NCBI GenBank assembly: GCA_006538405.1
Contig: BJKQ01000010.1
Location: forward strand, 868,001-932,000
Length of the DNA: 64,000 nucleotides
Reading direction: 5' to 3'
Source: Hansfordia pulvinata
Lineage: Eukaryota > Ascomycota > Sordariomycetes > Xylariales
The translations under genes were made by a program, and so were the position numbers. The notes under the pieces were generated by a model. It had not been told where the DNA came from. It searched no databases and saw only the letters and a list, made by a program, of their open reading frames with translations. Positions 11,001 to 20,464 of this stretch are shown here, piece by piece; the stretch's first letter is position 1, and each line of letters starts with the position of its first letter.

Positions 11001-11596
11001 TCGCAAAGCTGGGTGCGGGCACTCAGCAAGCTGATGCGCTCGGTGGAACCACAAAGAACAGCATCCAAGCCATCGGAGACTACGTGCGCTCTGAAGTCGG
11101 AGGCGGACAACGACTCCAGGCCCCTCGGCTCATATCAATCTTCCCTACACCATACTCCAGCTCGTTTTCAGATGCAAGTTCACTGTCTACAGAGCCACCA
11201 TTGGACGAAGGTGGTGACAATCTCTTTAGAGCCCACACCGTACCCGACAGTCTTGCGGAGTCTTTCATGGAGTCGCTGACGGCGGTTGTCGAGGCTACTT
11301 CGGCACAGCGCGATGATCGGCTTGATGATCTCCGTGCGCGGATCGACGAGGTGCGCCATGACCCGTCATCGAAACGATTGGAGGGAGAGCCACTGGAAGA
11401 GGAGTTGGTACCGTGCGGATTTTTGTGCACCTATGAAGAGCAAAATCGATACGAGGAAGCATGCATGATTCGTTTGCCGCCCGAACTCTGTGACGACTCT
11501 GGGGCTCCGGCGGAGACGACCACGCCGCCTTGGCTCTGGGATCCTTTTGGGTATGTCTGTAAAAGAGACCCGAATCTCGTTCAACCTGAAGTCTAG
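8048..11596 (+). CDS. STAND/NACHT NLR-like protein, 1182 aa, single exon
   Basis: Intronless reading frame. Residues ~1-120 resemble the helical HeLo-like N-terminal domain of fungal STAND proteins (SVEALSLARNVMTVIDFS start), followed to ~225 by a coiled, charged segment. The NACHT NTPase follows: Walker A GKPGAGKST at residues 294-302 and Walker B VYLLIDALDE at 407-416, then a VRVVVSSRRE sensor-like strand. Helical C-terminal regions continue to the end. No WD40, ankyrin or TPR repeats are evident, although most such proteins end in repeats. Family knowledge: these NLR-like ATPases act in heterokaryon incompatibility or innate self/non-self recognition, with the N-terminal domain executing membrane damage or signalling. 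That role here is inference. It lies just right of repeat copy B in a gene-poor, accessory-looking area. Confidence 0.85.
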   Translation: MSVEALSLARNVMTVIDFSHKIYESYQKIRSRGTLDQGAQRLSDDLERLASDLKKSRTDLPASPPADNSQLINIADQCAEAAGALREEYQTLVIPQGASGLRKHWKSVKIVAKYKWRHDEIEQLKATLDGCQQTMQTAVLVRMYNKGEAQSMRRRQDFDSLDTRLKNFIDAVSKQQLKIQELFAENRMLHQETREVILERIAAQQRARVSEAEASRFVESLKYPGLNERYHHVKEAHHQSCHWLLGSSQISDPSASTNSESVPQYLEHRHKSSFRDFAGWLEEDAGSELYWISGKPGAGKSTLMKFLFKQMEQNDGLGHRHKLVFQHFFWLGQTNTRSRQNDLEGLLSSILHQALTLNTESDQSIISSLWQELPRLRRKSASTDWGLDELRKATQAVLKRVGSSRPVYLLIDALDEHLPTSDHDELMRTIKSFRTISGVRVVVSSRRELAFERHLGHARQLRVENLNALDIYRYAVGDLGTCTRPGDIDHGSSISQTSPLLLEDLVRMIVEKSDCVFLWARLAVESVKRGIQHGNTDGEIKSCLKAMPNDLKEYFKSMWKRLGDDEKRYKTQAANIFSLLLSPVSATRILIHAPVKELFAGIDTLTLGFALSLDDAVGVIHGKRGSEEGYFHNLCHQYQRMVVTRCAGLVEVKDAPWSAVDECTGASGAGALAPIATCDFIHRTARDFLREEVEGKEILAAADLGQQGPKYRLLVAYLARSVAFRATRHVPRLCNMIATLDAAVWLDSASQPRDCPDTTMSEQRHQLLTLGSTIFDYHCRRIESPGSAWYQDMRRVPFMTWAAYYGNFDYVASWVAERLHCQPPLSPPTCSMVWKAAVLDQTLVRPVEGHPRFAHPLFRLLRSTGADLNAPLPLSCIHVDLKQYNSGTLFPHAMVSTSHILLHAASEFYHLHDDHGHDAIIPSLIFAFINSKACLQAKIAAVFEVGTDSEDDYKGPTLSFLESSYPPDQTRILLEITPLCAWDWIAKLGAGTQQADALGGTTKNSIQAIGDYVRSEVGGGQRLQAPRLISIFPTPYSSSFSDASSLSTEPPLDEGGDNLFRAHTVPDSLAESFMESLTAVVEATSAQRDDRLDDLRARIDEVRHDPSSKRLEGEPLEEELVPCGFLCTYEEQNRYEEACMIRLPPELCDDSGAPAETTTPPWLWDPFGYVCKRDPNLVQPEV

Positions 11597-12225
11597 AGTG
11601 CGACGAGGCAAATGTGCCGGGCGGGGAGAGAAGACTATTGAGACCACACTCGCTTCGAGCGACAACAGCGTCAAGCCTTGCATACGACCAACGAGTGATA
11701 CTTGATGACTGGCTCATGCTCCCCAGTATTTCCGTGATGTCGCCTGAGCGTTTGGGACGACTTAAGGGAGAGAGGGCCAAACTTGATCTTGCATGAAAGC
11801 GGCGGTGATGAGCGTCGGCATCTTGTATGACAATCAGTTTTTTGGGGTTTATTGCTTCGTTTCAAATTCTTCATCCTGGCAGACTCGGGCTTCCACCGGT
11901 CGAGCAGGGCGAGAATTGGGGGAAGTTGATCCCCACAGCCACCACCCTCTCCCCTCTACAAGTGAGTAGACTTCTTTGGGACCAGCTCCAGAACAACGGG
12001 CGGGTCTACGACGACGTTGGTATGGCCAGTGAGCACAATAGCGACAACCATAACGCCACCATCACTCAGGGCCAATTTGGGGCCGTACATCGCCTCGAGT
12101 TCACGGATGCACGTCCTCAAGAGTCAGCTTATGGTCTCTTCACCAAAGCCCGAAGCAAGAACTCAGATTCCGATGATTCCATACGATTATTCGACTACAA
12201 CTCCCTCATCCAGACCTATCCCGCC
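11597..12225. other. Convergent intergenic stretch
   Basis: Lies between the 3-prime ends of the STAND gene and the dehydrogenase gene. A short minus-strand open frame at 11956-12128 has a natural-looking hydrophobic translation but no start context and no homology I can name. Otherwise nothing is seen. Confidence 0.35.
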
Positions 12226-13455
12226 TCACGACCCGAAAGCCTTCTCATAGTCCGTCAGCGTGAAGCGGTACTTGACGTCGTTGCGGTCGACGCGGTCCAC
12301 GGCCTCGGCGCAGCCGGCCTCGCCGACGGGCAGCGTCTCGACCTCGGGCAGCAGGCCCTTGTCCTCGGCGAAGCGCAGCATGTCGAGGCACTCCTTCCGG
12401 TTGCCGATGTGCGACGCCCCGATGCTCGAGCCGTTGGGCATGAAGGCCTGCGGGGCCAGGCCCTCGATCGCCTTGTCCGGCATCCCGACCAGGTGCAGCT
12501 GGCATCCGACCTTGAGCAGGCCCAGGTAGCTCGTCAGGCTCATGTCTCGCGGGGACGCGTCCGCCGCGTTGAGGACCAGGTCGAACTGCATCGCCAGCGG
12601 CTTGTCCCACCCCTCGCGCGTGCTGTCCACGAAGTGCGAGGCGCCCAGGCGGCGCGCGTCCTCCTCCTTGGAGGGCGTGTGCGAGATGACGGTGACGTCG
12701 GCGCCCAATCCCCTCGACCCCGCGAACATGACGGCCAGGTGGCCCAGCCCGCCGAGCCCGACGACCGCGATCTTGTTCCCGGGGCGGACTTTGCCGCTGC
12801 GCACGAGCGGCGCCCAGACCGTCAGGCCCGCGCAGAGCAGGGGGGCCGCGCGCTCCGAGGGGATGGAGGCCGGGATGGGGAAGACGAAGTACTCGTGGGC
12901 GCGGATGTGCGAGGCGAAGCCGCCCTGGGAGACGGTCTGGTCCGGGTCCGCGGACAACGGGTAGGGGGAGCCGTAGGTGCCGACCTGGTCCGGGCAGTAG
13001 TTCTCGTCGCCCGCCGCGCACTGCGGGCACGTCCGGCACGACCAGGCCTGCGCGCCCACGCCCACGCGGTCCCCGGCCTTGACGCCGCGCACCGCCGAGC
13101 CCACCTTGACCGCCCGCCCGACCACCTCGTGGCCCACGGCCAGCGGCGTCGGCGCGCCGCCCCAGCCGCCCGTTATCGTGTGCACGTCGGAGCCGCAGAC
13201 GCTGTTCCGGGGGAGTCAGTAATTTTGTACTGTGAGTTTCCGGGGGGGGGCGTACCCGCAGCACTCGATCTTGATGTCGACGTCGTTCTCGCCAAAGGCC
13301 TTGGGCTTGAACTGTCGTCGCGGTGGTCGGTCAGCAATGGGGTTCAGTTTGGTGTCTGCGTCGCGGCCGAGGAAACTCACAGGCTGCTTCTTGAAGTCCT
13401 TGAACTTGCCGATCTCATTGATCATGAAGCCCTCAAACTTGTCCGGGTACGACAT
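12226..13455 (-). CDS. NADP-type zinc alcohol dehydrogenase (CAD/ADH6-like), 368 aa
   Basis: Minus-strand exons 13455-13381, 13311-13256 and 13201-12226 join in phase to 368 residues, the usual length of the family. The catalytic zinc ligands are Cys46 (GVCGSDVH), His68 in GHE, and Cys167 (LLCAGLTV). The structural zinc site is Cys99/102/105/113. The Rossmann motif is GLGGLG at 192-197. This pattern is that of medium-chain cinnamyl-alcohol-dehydrogenase-like enzymes such as yeast Adh6/Adh7, which reduce aldehydes with NADPH in the cytosol. The ISHTPSKEED segment after the Rossmann beta-2 strand fits NADP rather than NAD preference. A role in detoxifying aldehydes from plant material is inference. 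The gene has two short introns (69 and 54 nt), the second with a C-rich 5-prime part. Confidence 0.9.
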
Positions 13456-14596
13456 GGCGGTGTTTTCTAGCGGTGCAGATATTCGTCGTGACTGAGCGGT
13501 GCAGGTGGGAGCGACGAGGAAAAGAGGTTGACAGTCGACAGATGCTCTTGTCCTTGGTCTACCGCTTCAAAGCTCTCATACCAGAGCTGCATCGCCGAGT
13601 TGATATAGCCGCCTCCCCTCCGCCCGCCCGCATCCCGCATCCCGGACCAAAGTCTCCTTCAGTGGGCTGCGCAGGCGTCTGCATGACGACACGATCGGAG
13701 GGCGGCGGCGCAGGGCGCCCGGGTCGCACACGTAGAGGGAGTTCTAGACGCGGGGCGGGAGTGGTGACGTAGAATCGACGGGCAATGATGCTGGCGGGAC
13801 CACCCCGAGAGTAGTCCCGTCCGTCTCTGCCAAGAGCGAGCGAGCGGGCAAGTCAAATCCGATCCGACCTACCAGTGGGCGGCGCGCAGTGAGTAATCCA
13901 CGCTACTACCGTGCGAGAAGCGCACGTTACGCTGCGGCGGGCCGTCGAAGAAAGGTCGTGTCACGGGAATGGAAGACGGGGGAATAAGCGAGCGACCTGC
14001 CTCTCCGGACCAGAACGGGCTCTGCGTCTTATAGGGCCTGCCGGCGCTGGTCATCAAGGTGTCTTCACGTTGCAACCGGCGGCTCTCGTCAGCCTCGCAC
14101 CTGGTCCCCAACTCCGACCAGTCGGGCGCACCCGGCGCAGATCGGGCGCGGGCGCATCTCGCAGGGTCAGCCCGCGGGGCCACGCTAATCAGCCCAGATC
14201 TGGCCGATGGTCTGCCGGGGCTCTCCATATCGGTCGAGACCGCGCCGCGGGCGGGACTTGTCCGCTCTCGAGCCTGCAGGTGAGAATGGATCGTGATCAC
14301 TGGCCAGTAGTCCCACGCAGATAGTCAGAATAACAGAATACCGCCGTCCCCGGGACGGTCCTTGGATTCGAGACGCCGGCGGCACCAACACAAGCAGGTG
14401 ATCCAAGACAGGACTCAACAGTCGAAAGAGTATGCGGATGACTATGTACACCGATGCGAGACGACCGGGGGAAATGCTTTCGTAGACACATGAGCAGACA
14501 AATGGGAGGCTCCAAGCAGGCAGCACAAGCAAGATACCCGCCGCGGCAACTGACCGTAACCCACGACAGCTCGAGACGACTCACGCCCACGCAAGC
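13456..14596. other. Intergenic stretch, no gene seen
   Basis: Promoter side of the dehydrogenase and 3-prime side of RRP14. Open frames at 13869-14324 on both strands are GC-driven and lack motifs. Nothing else can be supported. Confidence 0.4.
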
Positions 14597-15459
14597 CTAC
14601 TTCTTCTTGCCGCCGACCTTGAAGGCGCCCTCGAAGCCGGCGCGGCCCTTGGGCTTCTTGCCGCCGGCGCCGCCCTTCTTCTTGCCGGCCTTGCCCAGCA
14701 GCTTCTCGTCGCGCCGCTTGCGCAGGTTGTCCTCGCGCTTCTTCTGCCGGTCCTTCATGCCCTTGGCCACGCCCTCCTTGCGCTCCGACCACTCCTTCTC
14801 GCTCTTCTTCTTGGCCGTGTCCTTGCGCTTGATCGTCTTCTTGAGCATCTTCTCGCTGTCGCGGATCTTCTCGCCCTCGGCCCGCCGCCGCGCCGTCAGC
14901 CACTGCTCCTTCTCCTCGACGTCCTTGCGCTTCTCCGCGTCCATCGCCGCCACCCGCTTCTTCTGCGCCTCCAGCTTCTGCAGCGCCGTCTTGGGGTCCT
15001 GCGGGCCCTTCTTCTTGCCGCTGCCGCTCAGCACGTGCGACAGGTCGTGCGACAGCTGGCTGCCGTCCCCGAACCCGACGCGCCCGAACGCGAAGTTGGT
15101 GTCGGCCAGCTCGACCGCCGGGCTGTTGAGGATGCTGCCGGGCGAGTTGCGCGCCGACGCCAACGCCTCCTCGCGCTTCTGGTCCTCGTCCGCCTTCTGC
15201 TTCTGCCGCACCTCCTTCTTGTGCGCCTTGCGCTCCGCCTGCTTCTGCCGGCGCGACTCGATCAGCTCCTGCCGCGTCCGGATCGGCTTGCCCTCCCGGT
15301 CCGCGTTGCGCGCGTCCCGCAGCGCCTGGATCTTGGCCGCCAGCCGCACCCGCAGCGCCGACGTGTCCGAAGGCACCTTGATGTGCTTCGGCTTCTCCGA
15401 CGGCGGCACCGTCGAGTCCGTCGACGTCGTCGCCGTGCTCGGCGCCTCCTGCTCTCGCC

Positions 15460-15495
<36 letters not shown>

Positions 15496-16464
15496 AGCCC
15501 CGCTGCTCGTCGAAGACGGGGGACTGCGGATGCGAGGCCGCCGACGACGACGCGTCCGAGCCGGGGGCCTCGGCGGCGCCGTCGAGACCCGGAACGTCCA
15601 CCTCGTCCATGTCGTTTTCGGACTCTTGACCGTCGTCGTCGTCGTCGTCGTCCTGCTCGATGGATTCGCTGGGCTTCTCGGCCGACGACGCCCCCGCCGC
15701 CGACGCCTCTTCCACGGCCGCGCCTCGCGGCACTCGCGGGCCCAGCTTGACCTTGTTGACGCCCTTGATGCTCCTCCGCTCGTACTCGGCCTCCTCCTCG
15801 CGCAGCATCTGCCTCTCGGCCTTGCGGTCTTTCCTCGCCTGCTTCTTCTCCTCCTTGCGCAGCTCCTCCGCCGAGGGCTCGGGCTCCTCGGCCGCCATCT
15901 TCTGCTTCTTGTCCTTCTTCTGCTTCTTCAGGCCCTGGAGAGGCGTCTCCGCGTCGACGCCCTCCACGTCGGACCACTCGTCGTCCTCGCCGCCGCCGCC
16001 GCCGCCGGCGCGCGCGCCTCGTCGCGCTTGCGCTTCTTGCGGGCCTGCTCGTCCATGACCTCCTTGACGCTGCGGTTCAGCTGGCTGTCGGGGTCGAGCT
16101 TGTTGCGCCGGGCCTCGGCGGCCTCGGCCTTGGTCTGCTTCTTGCGCTGCCACTGGTCCTGCAGGGTGGGAAGAGAGAGCGTGAGCGTGAGCGTGAGCGG
16201 GGAGGAAGGCAAGAGGGGGCTGCGCTGTCAACGTACGCTTGTGTCCTCTCCGTAGTACATTTTGGCGGGGATGAGCGACAGCAGGCCGTCAAACGCCTTG
16301 GCGTGGTTGCGGAGGCGGTCCTAGTGAGAGGGGTGTGAGCTGGTATGTCCGCGGCGAGGGGCGAGCAGGCCGTGCCTGACGCAGAACTCGGTCGAGGGCA
16401 GCGGGCCAGGGAGCAGACAAACCTGCAGAGAGGACTCTGCCACCTCGACCTCGGCTTCCGTCAT
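14597..16464 (-). CDS. RRP14: Ribosome-biogenesis protein Rrp14 (SURF6 family), one apparent frameshift
   Basis: Minus-strand exons 16464-16423, 16320-16237 and 16158-14597. The N-terminus has the conserved RLRNHAKAFDGLLSLIP and YYGEDTSDQWQRKKQ segments. The C-terminal half is the basic SURF6 domain (RVRLAAKIQALRDARNA, then FGRVGFGDG and a Lys-rich tail ending KVGGKKK). SURF6/Rrp14 is a nucleolar RNA-binding factor needed for pre-60S and pre-40S processing. The middle carries a seven-Asp run and an 11-Ala run encoded by a GCC repeat near 15463-15495. Exon 3 changes frame inside the GCC/GCG run at 15989-16018: upstream reads KKRKRDEAR, downstream reads GEDDEWSDVEG. Total coding length is one base short of a multiple of three, so one missing base restores 562 residues. 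I take this as a likely assembly error. Confidence 0.88.
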
Positions 16465-17404
16465 GGCTCCGGGAGTCCTGACGGGAGGGGTCCGAGGTTG
16501 GTGAGCGCTGTTTGGCGGGAGTGAGGGCGCTCGCGGGCGGACGAGCTGGCCAATCGTGCTCGTGCAGTCTGGCGGGCAAGCGGAGGACAAGGTCGGATTC
16601 GAACGTCTTCGCGCGTGCACAGAGATGAGGTATCGCCAGAGGTTGTGCCAGAGACTGGACTTGGTGCTGGATGCTGGATGCTGGATGGCGGGAGGCTGGA
16701 TAAGATAACCGGCCAAAAAAAAAAGAGGGAGAGGAAGGCAGGCAGGCAGGCTATCAAATGCGGATCCCGGCGCTGGAGCGGACAAGTAGTCGGTACTGCC
16801 CCAGGGTCCTGCGACAGTGGGCCCGGCGAGGTGAGTACTTGCGCTGGGGCTGGCGACGGAGTGGAGAGCGGGTAGCGGGGAGCGGTCTGGTTGGGCAGAG
16901 GCGTCGACTGATCGTAGCCGGTACTGCGCGGCGCCGGGGACAGTCCAGGTACGAGTGGTCGTACGCAGCACTTCCATTTGGGGTGGGACCTCCAGTCCAC
17001 TACAGGTTCAAGGACTGGGGAGAAGAGGGACAGCCGGGAGCCAGTCACCAGTTTGGCTGGGGGCGCCTGAGACCCGCTGCAGCGTTTCCACCAACCCGCC
17101 TTGACGCCTCGGCCTGATTGGCGGTGGGCTGGATTTTGGCCGGTCTGGGTTTTTTTGGGTGCGGACACCCGCCATGGCCACGAAATCTTGGCATTGCTCT
17201 TATCGATAACACGCAGCTATCCGATAAGCATCAGCTCGCTGCGTGCGAGGGCGAGAGCGAGAGCATCTCCAAGAACGATTCTATTCTGTTCGGATCGGGA
17301 TAGCTAAGGTACTCTGACCTCTGTACGTCTTCAAACGACATTCAATCACACCTTTCTGGGACTGTGCATCTCAGTGGTCTAAACCTCTCGTGTCCCAGAC
17401 CAGC
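16465..17404. other. Intergenic stretch between RRP14 and the SDR gene
   Basis: Promoter and leader region of RRP14 on the left. A poly-A run at 16716-16725 lies on the plus strand. No gene is seen; open frames here are not motif-bearing. Confidence 0.4.
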
Positions 17405-19280
17405 TCACAGCCCGCCCCCCAGCCTCAGCGAGTATCCCCCGTCCAGCAGCGTCACCGTGCCCCACATGTAGTCGTTGGTGGCCAGCGTCAGCACCAGCTT
17501 GATTGAATGGTCCGCGTCAGTCACGTCACTCAGTCTCCGGTCAAGTCTCAGGTGGGCAACTCCCATATTCCCCGCGAGAATCGCGCAGCACATCGACTGA
17601 AACGGTGGCCCCGGGGGACGGGCGGGGTTGGGGGTCTAGACACGGGGGAACGGAGGGGGAGCCACTTACACGGGCAATGTCCTCGGCCTTGCCGAGCCGG
17701 CGCACGTAGACGCCCTGCTGCGCCGCCATCTGGCAGAACACGTCGTCGAACGCGCCGTTCTCGTTGCGCTCGTCCGACGGCCCCGCCGTCATCTCGGACG
17801 GGAAGTAGCCTATGCGTCTCGCCTCCCAGGTTTTCGGCCTCGGGTTAGTCGACGCTCGTCCGCAGGGAGGGGGCGGAACCCAAGGACAAGGAGGGGGGAC
17901 GTACCGATTGCCAGCCCGTTGACGCGCACGTCGATTCCCTTGGTGCTGAACTCGAGCGCCATCTGCCGCGTCAGGTGGATCGCCGCCGCCTTGCTCACCT
18001 GCGCGTGCCCTGGTGTCAGCCATGCCGACGACGTAAAGAAGCAAGTTCATAGTCAACTATGCCTGTCTCTCCTCTCTATGGTGGTATATCGTTCGCGTCA
18101 CGACTACCAGATGACGGACAACTCACGTTGTACGCGTACTGTCTGTTAAGCGACCTACAACCAGCCAGGGCCCACATCCCCCGTACGTGTCAGCGCCCAG
18201 AGATCAGAGAGGGGGCCGTGACCGCAAGACTCACGCGCGCAGCAGCCCGGCCATGGACGCGTTGTTGACGACGGTGCCAGCCCGGCCCGTCGGCCCCGCG
18301 GTGGCGGCCTTGGCCAGCAGCGGCAGGAAGGCCGCCGTGACATAGTAAGGGGAGGTCGCGTTGGTGAGGAACGCTGCGGCGGAGCGTCAGTGCATGCAAA
18401 GATCGCGATGGGGAGATCAAAGGCCAGATCACGACAGGGAGGCAAAGAACGACGCACACTTCTGCCAGCAGCCCTGCATGTCCTCCCCGAACATGGCCTC
18501 GCTGTACGCCTCGACGCCGTCCTCCGGCTTGGCCTCGACGCGGCCCTGCCAGCTGCCCGCGTTGTTCACCAGTCTGGGATGCGCGGTCGTCAGCGGTGCC
18601 TTGATTATTGGGGAATTGGCGCCAGGGGAAACGACGAACATCTCGAGCCGGCCTTCCCGCTTCTCGACCTCGGCGACCACGCGCCGGATCGAGTCCTTGT
18701 CCTCGACGTCCATCTGCAGCGGTACGATGCTGCTGCTGCTGCTGTCCGCCTCGCCGCCGCCGCCGTGCACCCGCGCGCTCGTCTCCAGCACGTCTGCGCG
18801 GCGGCCCGTGATGTACACCCGCGCGCCGTTGGCGACGAGGGCCTTGGTGATCACTGCGGTGTTCCAAAGGGTCAGTCGTTATCGGCGAGAAGTGTCTGAC
18901 GGAGAGAACGAAGGGGTCGGAGGCCGCGTCAAGGGCTGCCAAGGCGCGCGGCGGTGGCTCGTGGGATGGTCTAGGCTTGAGTGGTGCGCGAGCGTGACGA
19001 CGCGGTAGCAAAGGCTGTCGAATGATCTGGGCTAGTCAAGTAGCCCCTGAAAGGCCGTGGGTGCGGACGCTGTGCTCTTCATGGGACGACTTACTCAGCC
19101 CGACGCCTGTGCCGCCGCCGGTGACTGTTGCGCCGACGAGGGAGAATGGGTCAGCCATGATGCTCGGGCCTAGATTGGGGTGGTCTCAGGAGAGGCTGCA
19201 GTGTACTGACCGACGGCGACCCAGCCCTCCACGGAGAAGAGGGAGGCGGCACTCAGTGGGTTGATCTGCTGTGCTGACAT
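17405..19280 (-). CDS. Short-chain dehydrogenase/reductase, 303 aa, nine exons
   Basis: I assemble nine minus-strand exons: 19280-19211, 19124-19095, 18853-18640, 18573-18458, 18373-18235, 18142-18127 (16 nt), 17998-17905, 17809-17670 and 17497-17405. Phases agree throughout and give 303 residues. The cofactor site is VTGGGTGVGL (residues 24-33). The NNAG motif comes early in exon 4, the catalytic Ser is near 183 (NNASMAGLL), and Tyr194/Lys198 form YNVSK, split by an intron after Asn195. The C-terminal WGTVTLLDGGYSL is typical of classical SDRs. The 16-nt exon supplies the codons that contain the catalytic Tyr. Substrate is unknown; relatives include 3-oxoacyl reductases and polyol or steroid dehydrogenases. 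The exon 3 donor (GTTCGT) is weak; the last acceptor (ATCAAG) has a CTGAC branch point about 20 nt upstream. Confidence 0.85.
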
Positions 19281-20464
19281 TGTAGTCGCCGAAGGGAGGG
19301 TGGTTGAAGCGGTCGAGTTGCTTGGAAAGGGGAAGAGGGAGATCAGGTGAGGAGGCGCTGAGTGTAAGACAGGACGTGAAGCCAGATGCTGGAGGGGAGG
19401 GGAAGAAGGTGAGCAGAGGGAGAGAAGATGCCAGGGATAAAAGGGGGACAGGCCGGGCTTCTTATACGGCGACGCAGACGACAATATGGTGCGATAAGGA
19501 CGGGCAGTCCGAGGGGGGGATGGCTCAGCTCGGGTCGCCAGTCTCGCCGCGCCGGAGGGGGGCCCGTATTCCGTATTGCTCTGTCCGCCCGAGCACGCGA
19601 GCCGGCAGCCAATCATGAGTAGGCACGGCGAGACGACGCAGAGCCTAGGGGAGAGAAGAGACGAGAAACACACGCACAAGCCGGGCGAGCCAGCCGTCCA
19701 CGGTGGCCTGCTGGCTCGCTGCGTCGGTCGGGTCTGCTGGCCTCTTTCTGCTGAGGAGCGGGGACGCGAGCCCATTTGCAGGCTGAGCCCCGTGGGCCAA
19801 TCACAGGGCGCGACACGGCCTGAAAGGGCAGGTCTTGGCATTTTGAGAAGCCCTACGCCCAGAGTGGATTAGTCTCTGTAATCTCCCCCTTCATGCCCTC
19901 CGGTCGTGTCTTCGATTCCGATCCGCACCAGTAGAGGACAAGAGCAGTCCGTCACGACAGTAACCCCCGATCGAATGCCTCCAGCTTCAAGTTGTACTGC
20001 ATAGTGGTGTATTGTATTGTGTACGTAGCCGACACGTGGTCGGAGTATTGAACAGCGACACTTCGACTCGCGAAGCAACAGAATGAACAGTGCGGTATGT
20101 CAACGCCCGCACACCCCCACCATCCCAACCTCTAGGTATCCATCCCCCGCAATAATGATTCTTCTATCAATTCCATCACATTATCTCTTGCTTCCTCGCA
20201 AACGCGCCATGTGCCGGAATCCGAACACGGTGAGCCAAAGCAACAGACCCAAACCCAGACAAGAATTCGAAGCCGTGGTATCAGGAAGCCGACACTCGGC
20301 CGGCCACTCAGACCTGCTCGGCCAGCACACCAACGCCGCTTCCAACCAAACGCCGCGCCACCGACACATTACCCAGGCTGAAATTACAAATCGTCTCCTT
20401 GGCCCGTCATCTTGGACGACCATCCGGGGCCCACCCTAGCAGGCATCCTATTGCCGGTCGACTC
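19281..20464. other. Intergenic stretch, no gene seen
   Basis: SDR promoter side on the left and HPC2 3-prime side on the right. The part 19870-20240 is less GC-rich, in keeping with an untranslated region. No gene is supported. Confidence 0.4.

Noticed and set aside
11956..12128. Short minus-strand frame (LALSDGGVMVVAIVLTG) beside the dehydrogenase
   Set aside because: It looks natural and has a CTGAC-AG pattern upstream, but no upstream exon fits in the 100 bp to the dehydrogenase stop and I know no homolog.
11827..13470. Plus-strand 547-codon open frame
   Set aside because: It is the antisense shadow of the zinc alcohol dehydrogenase, whose minus-strand motifs and splice phases are unambiguous.
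15989..16018. Very short intron explaining the RRP14 frame change
   Set aside because: No GT donor with a plausible branch point and AG fits; the gap would be far below the ~49-nt minimum seen here.
14442..16255. Other-frame long ORFs over RRP14 (both strands)
   Set aside because: Alternating Gly/Arg/Ala or Arg/Leu translations are frame shadows of the GC-rich, lysine-coding SURF6 gene.
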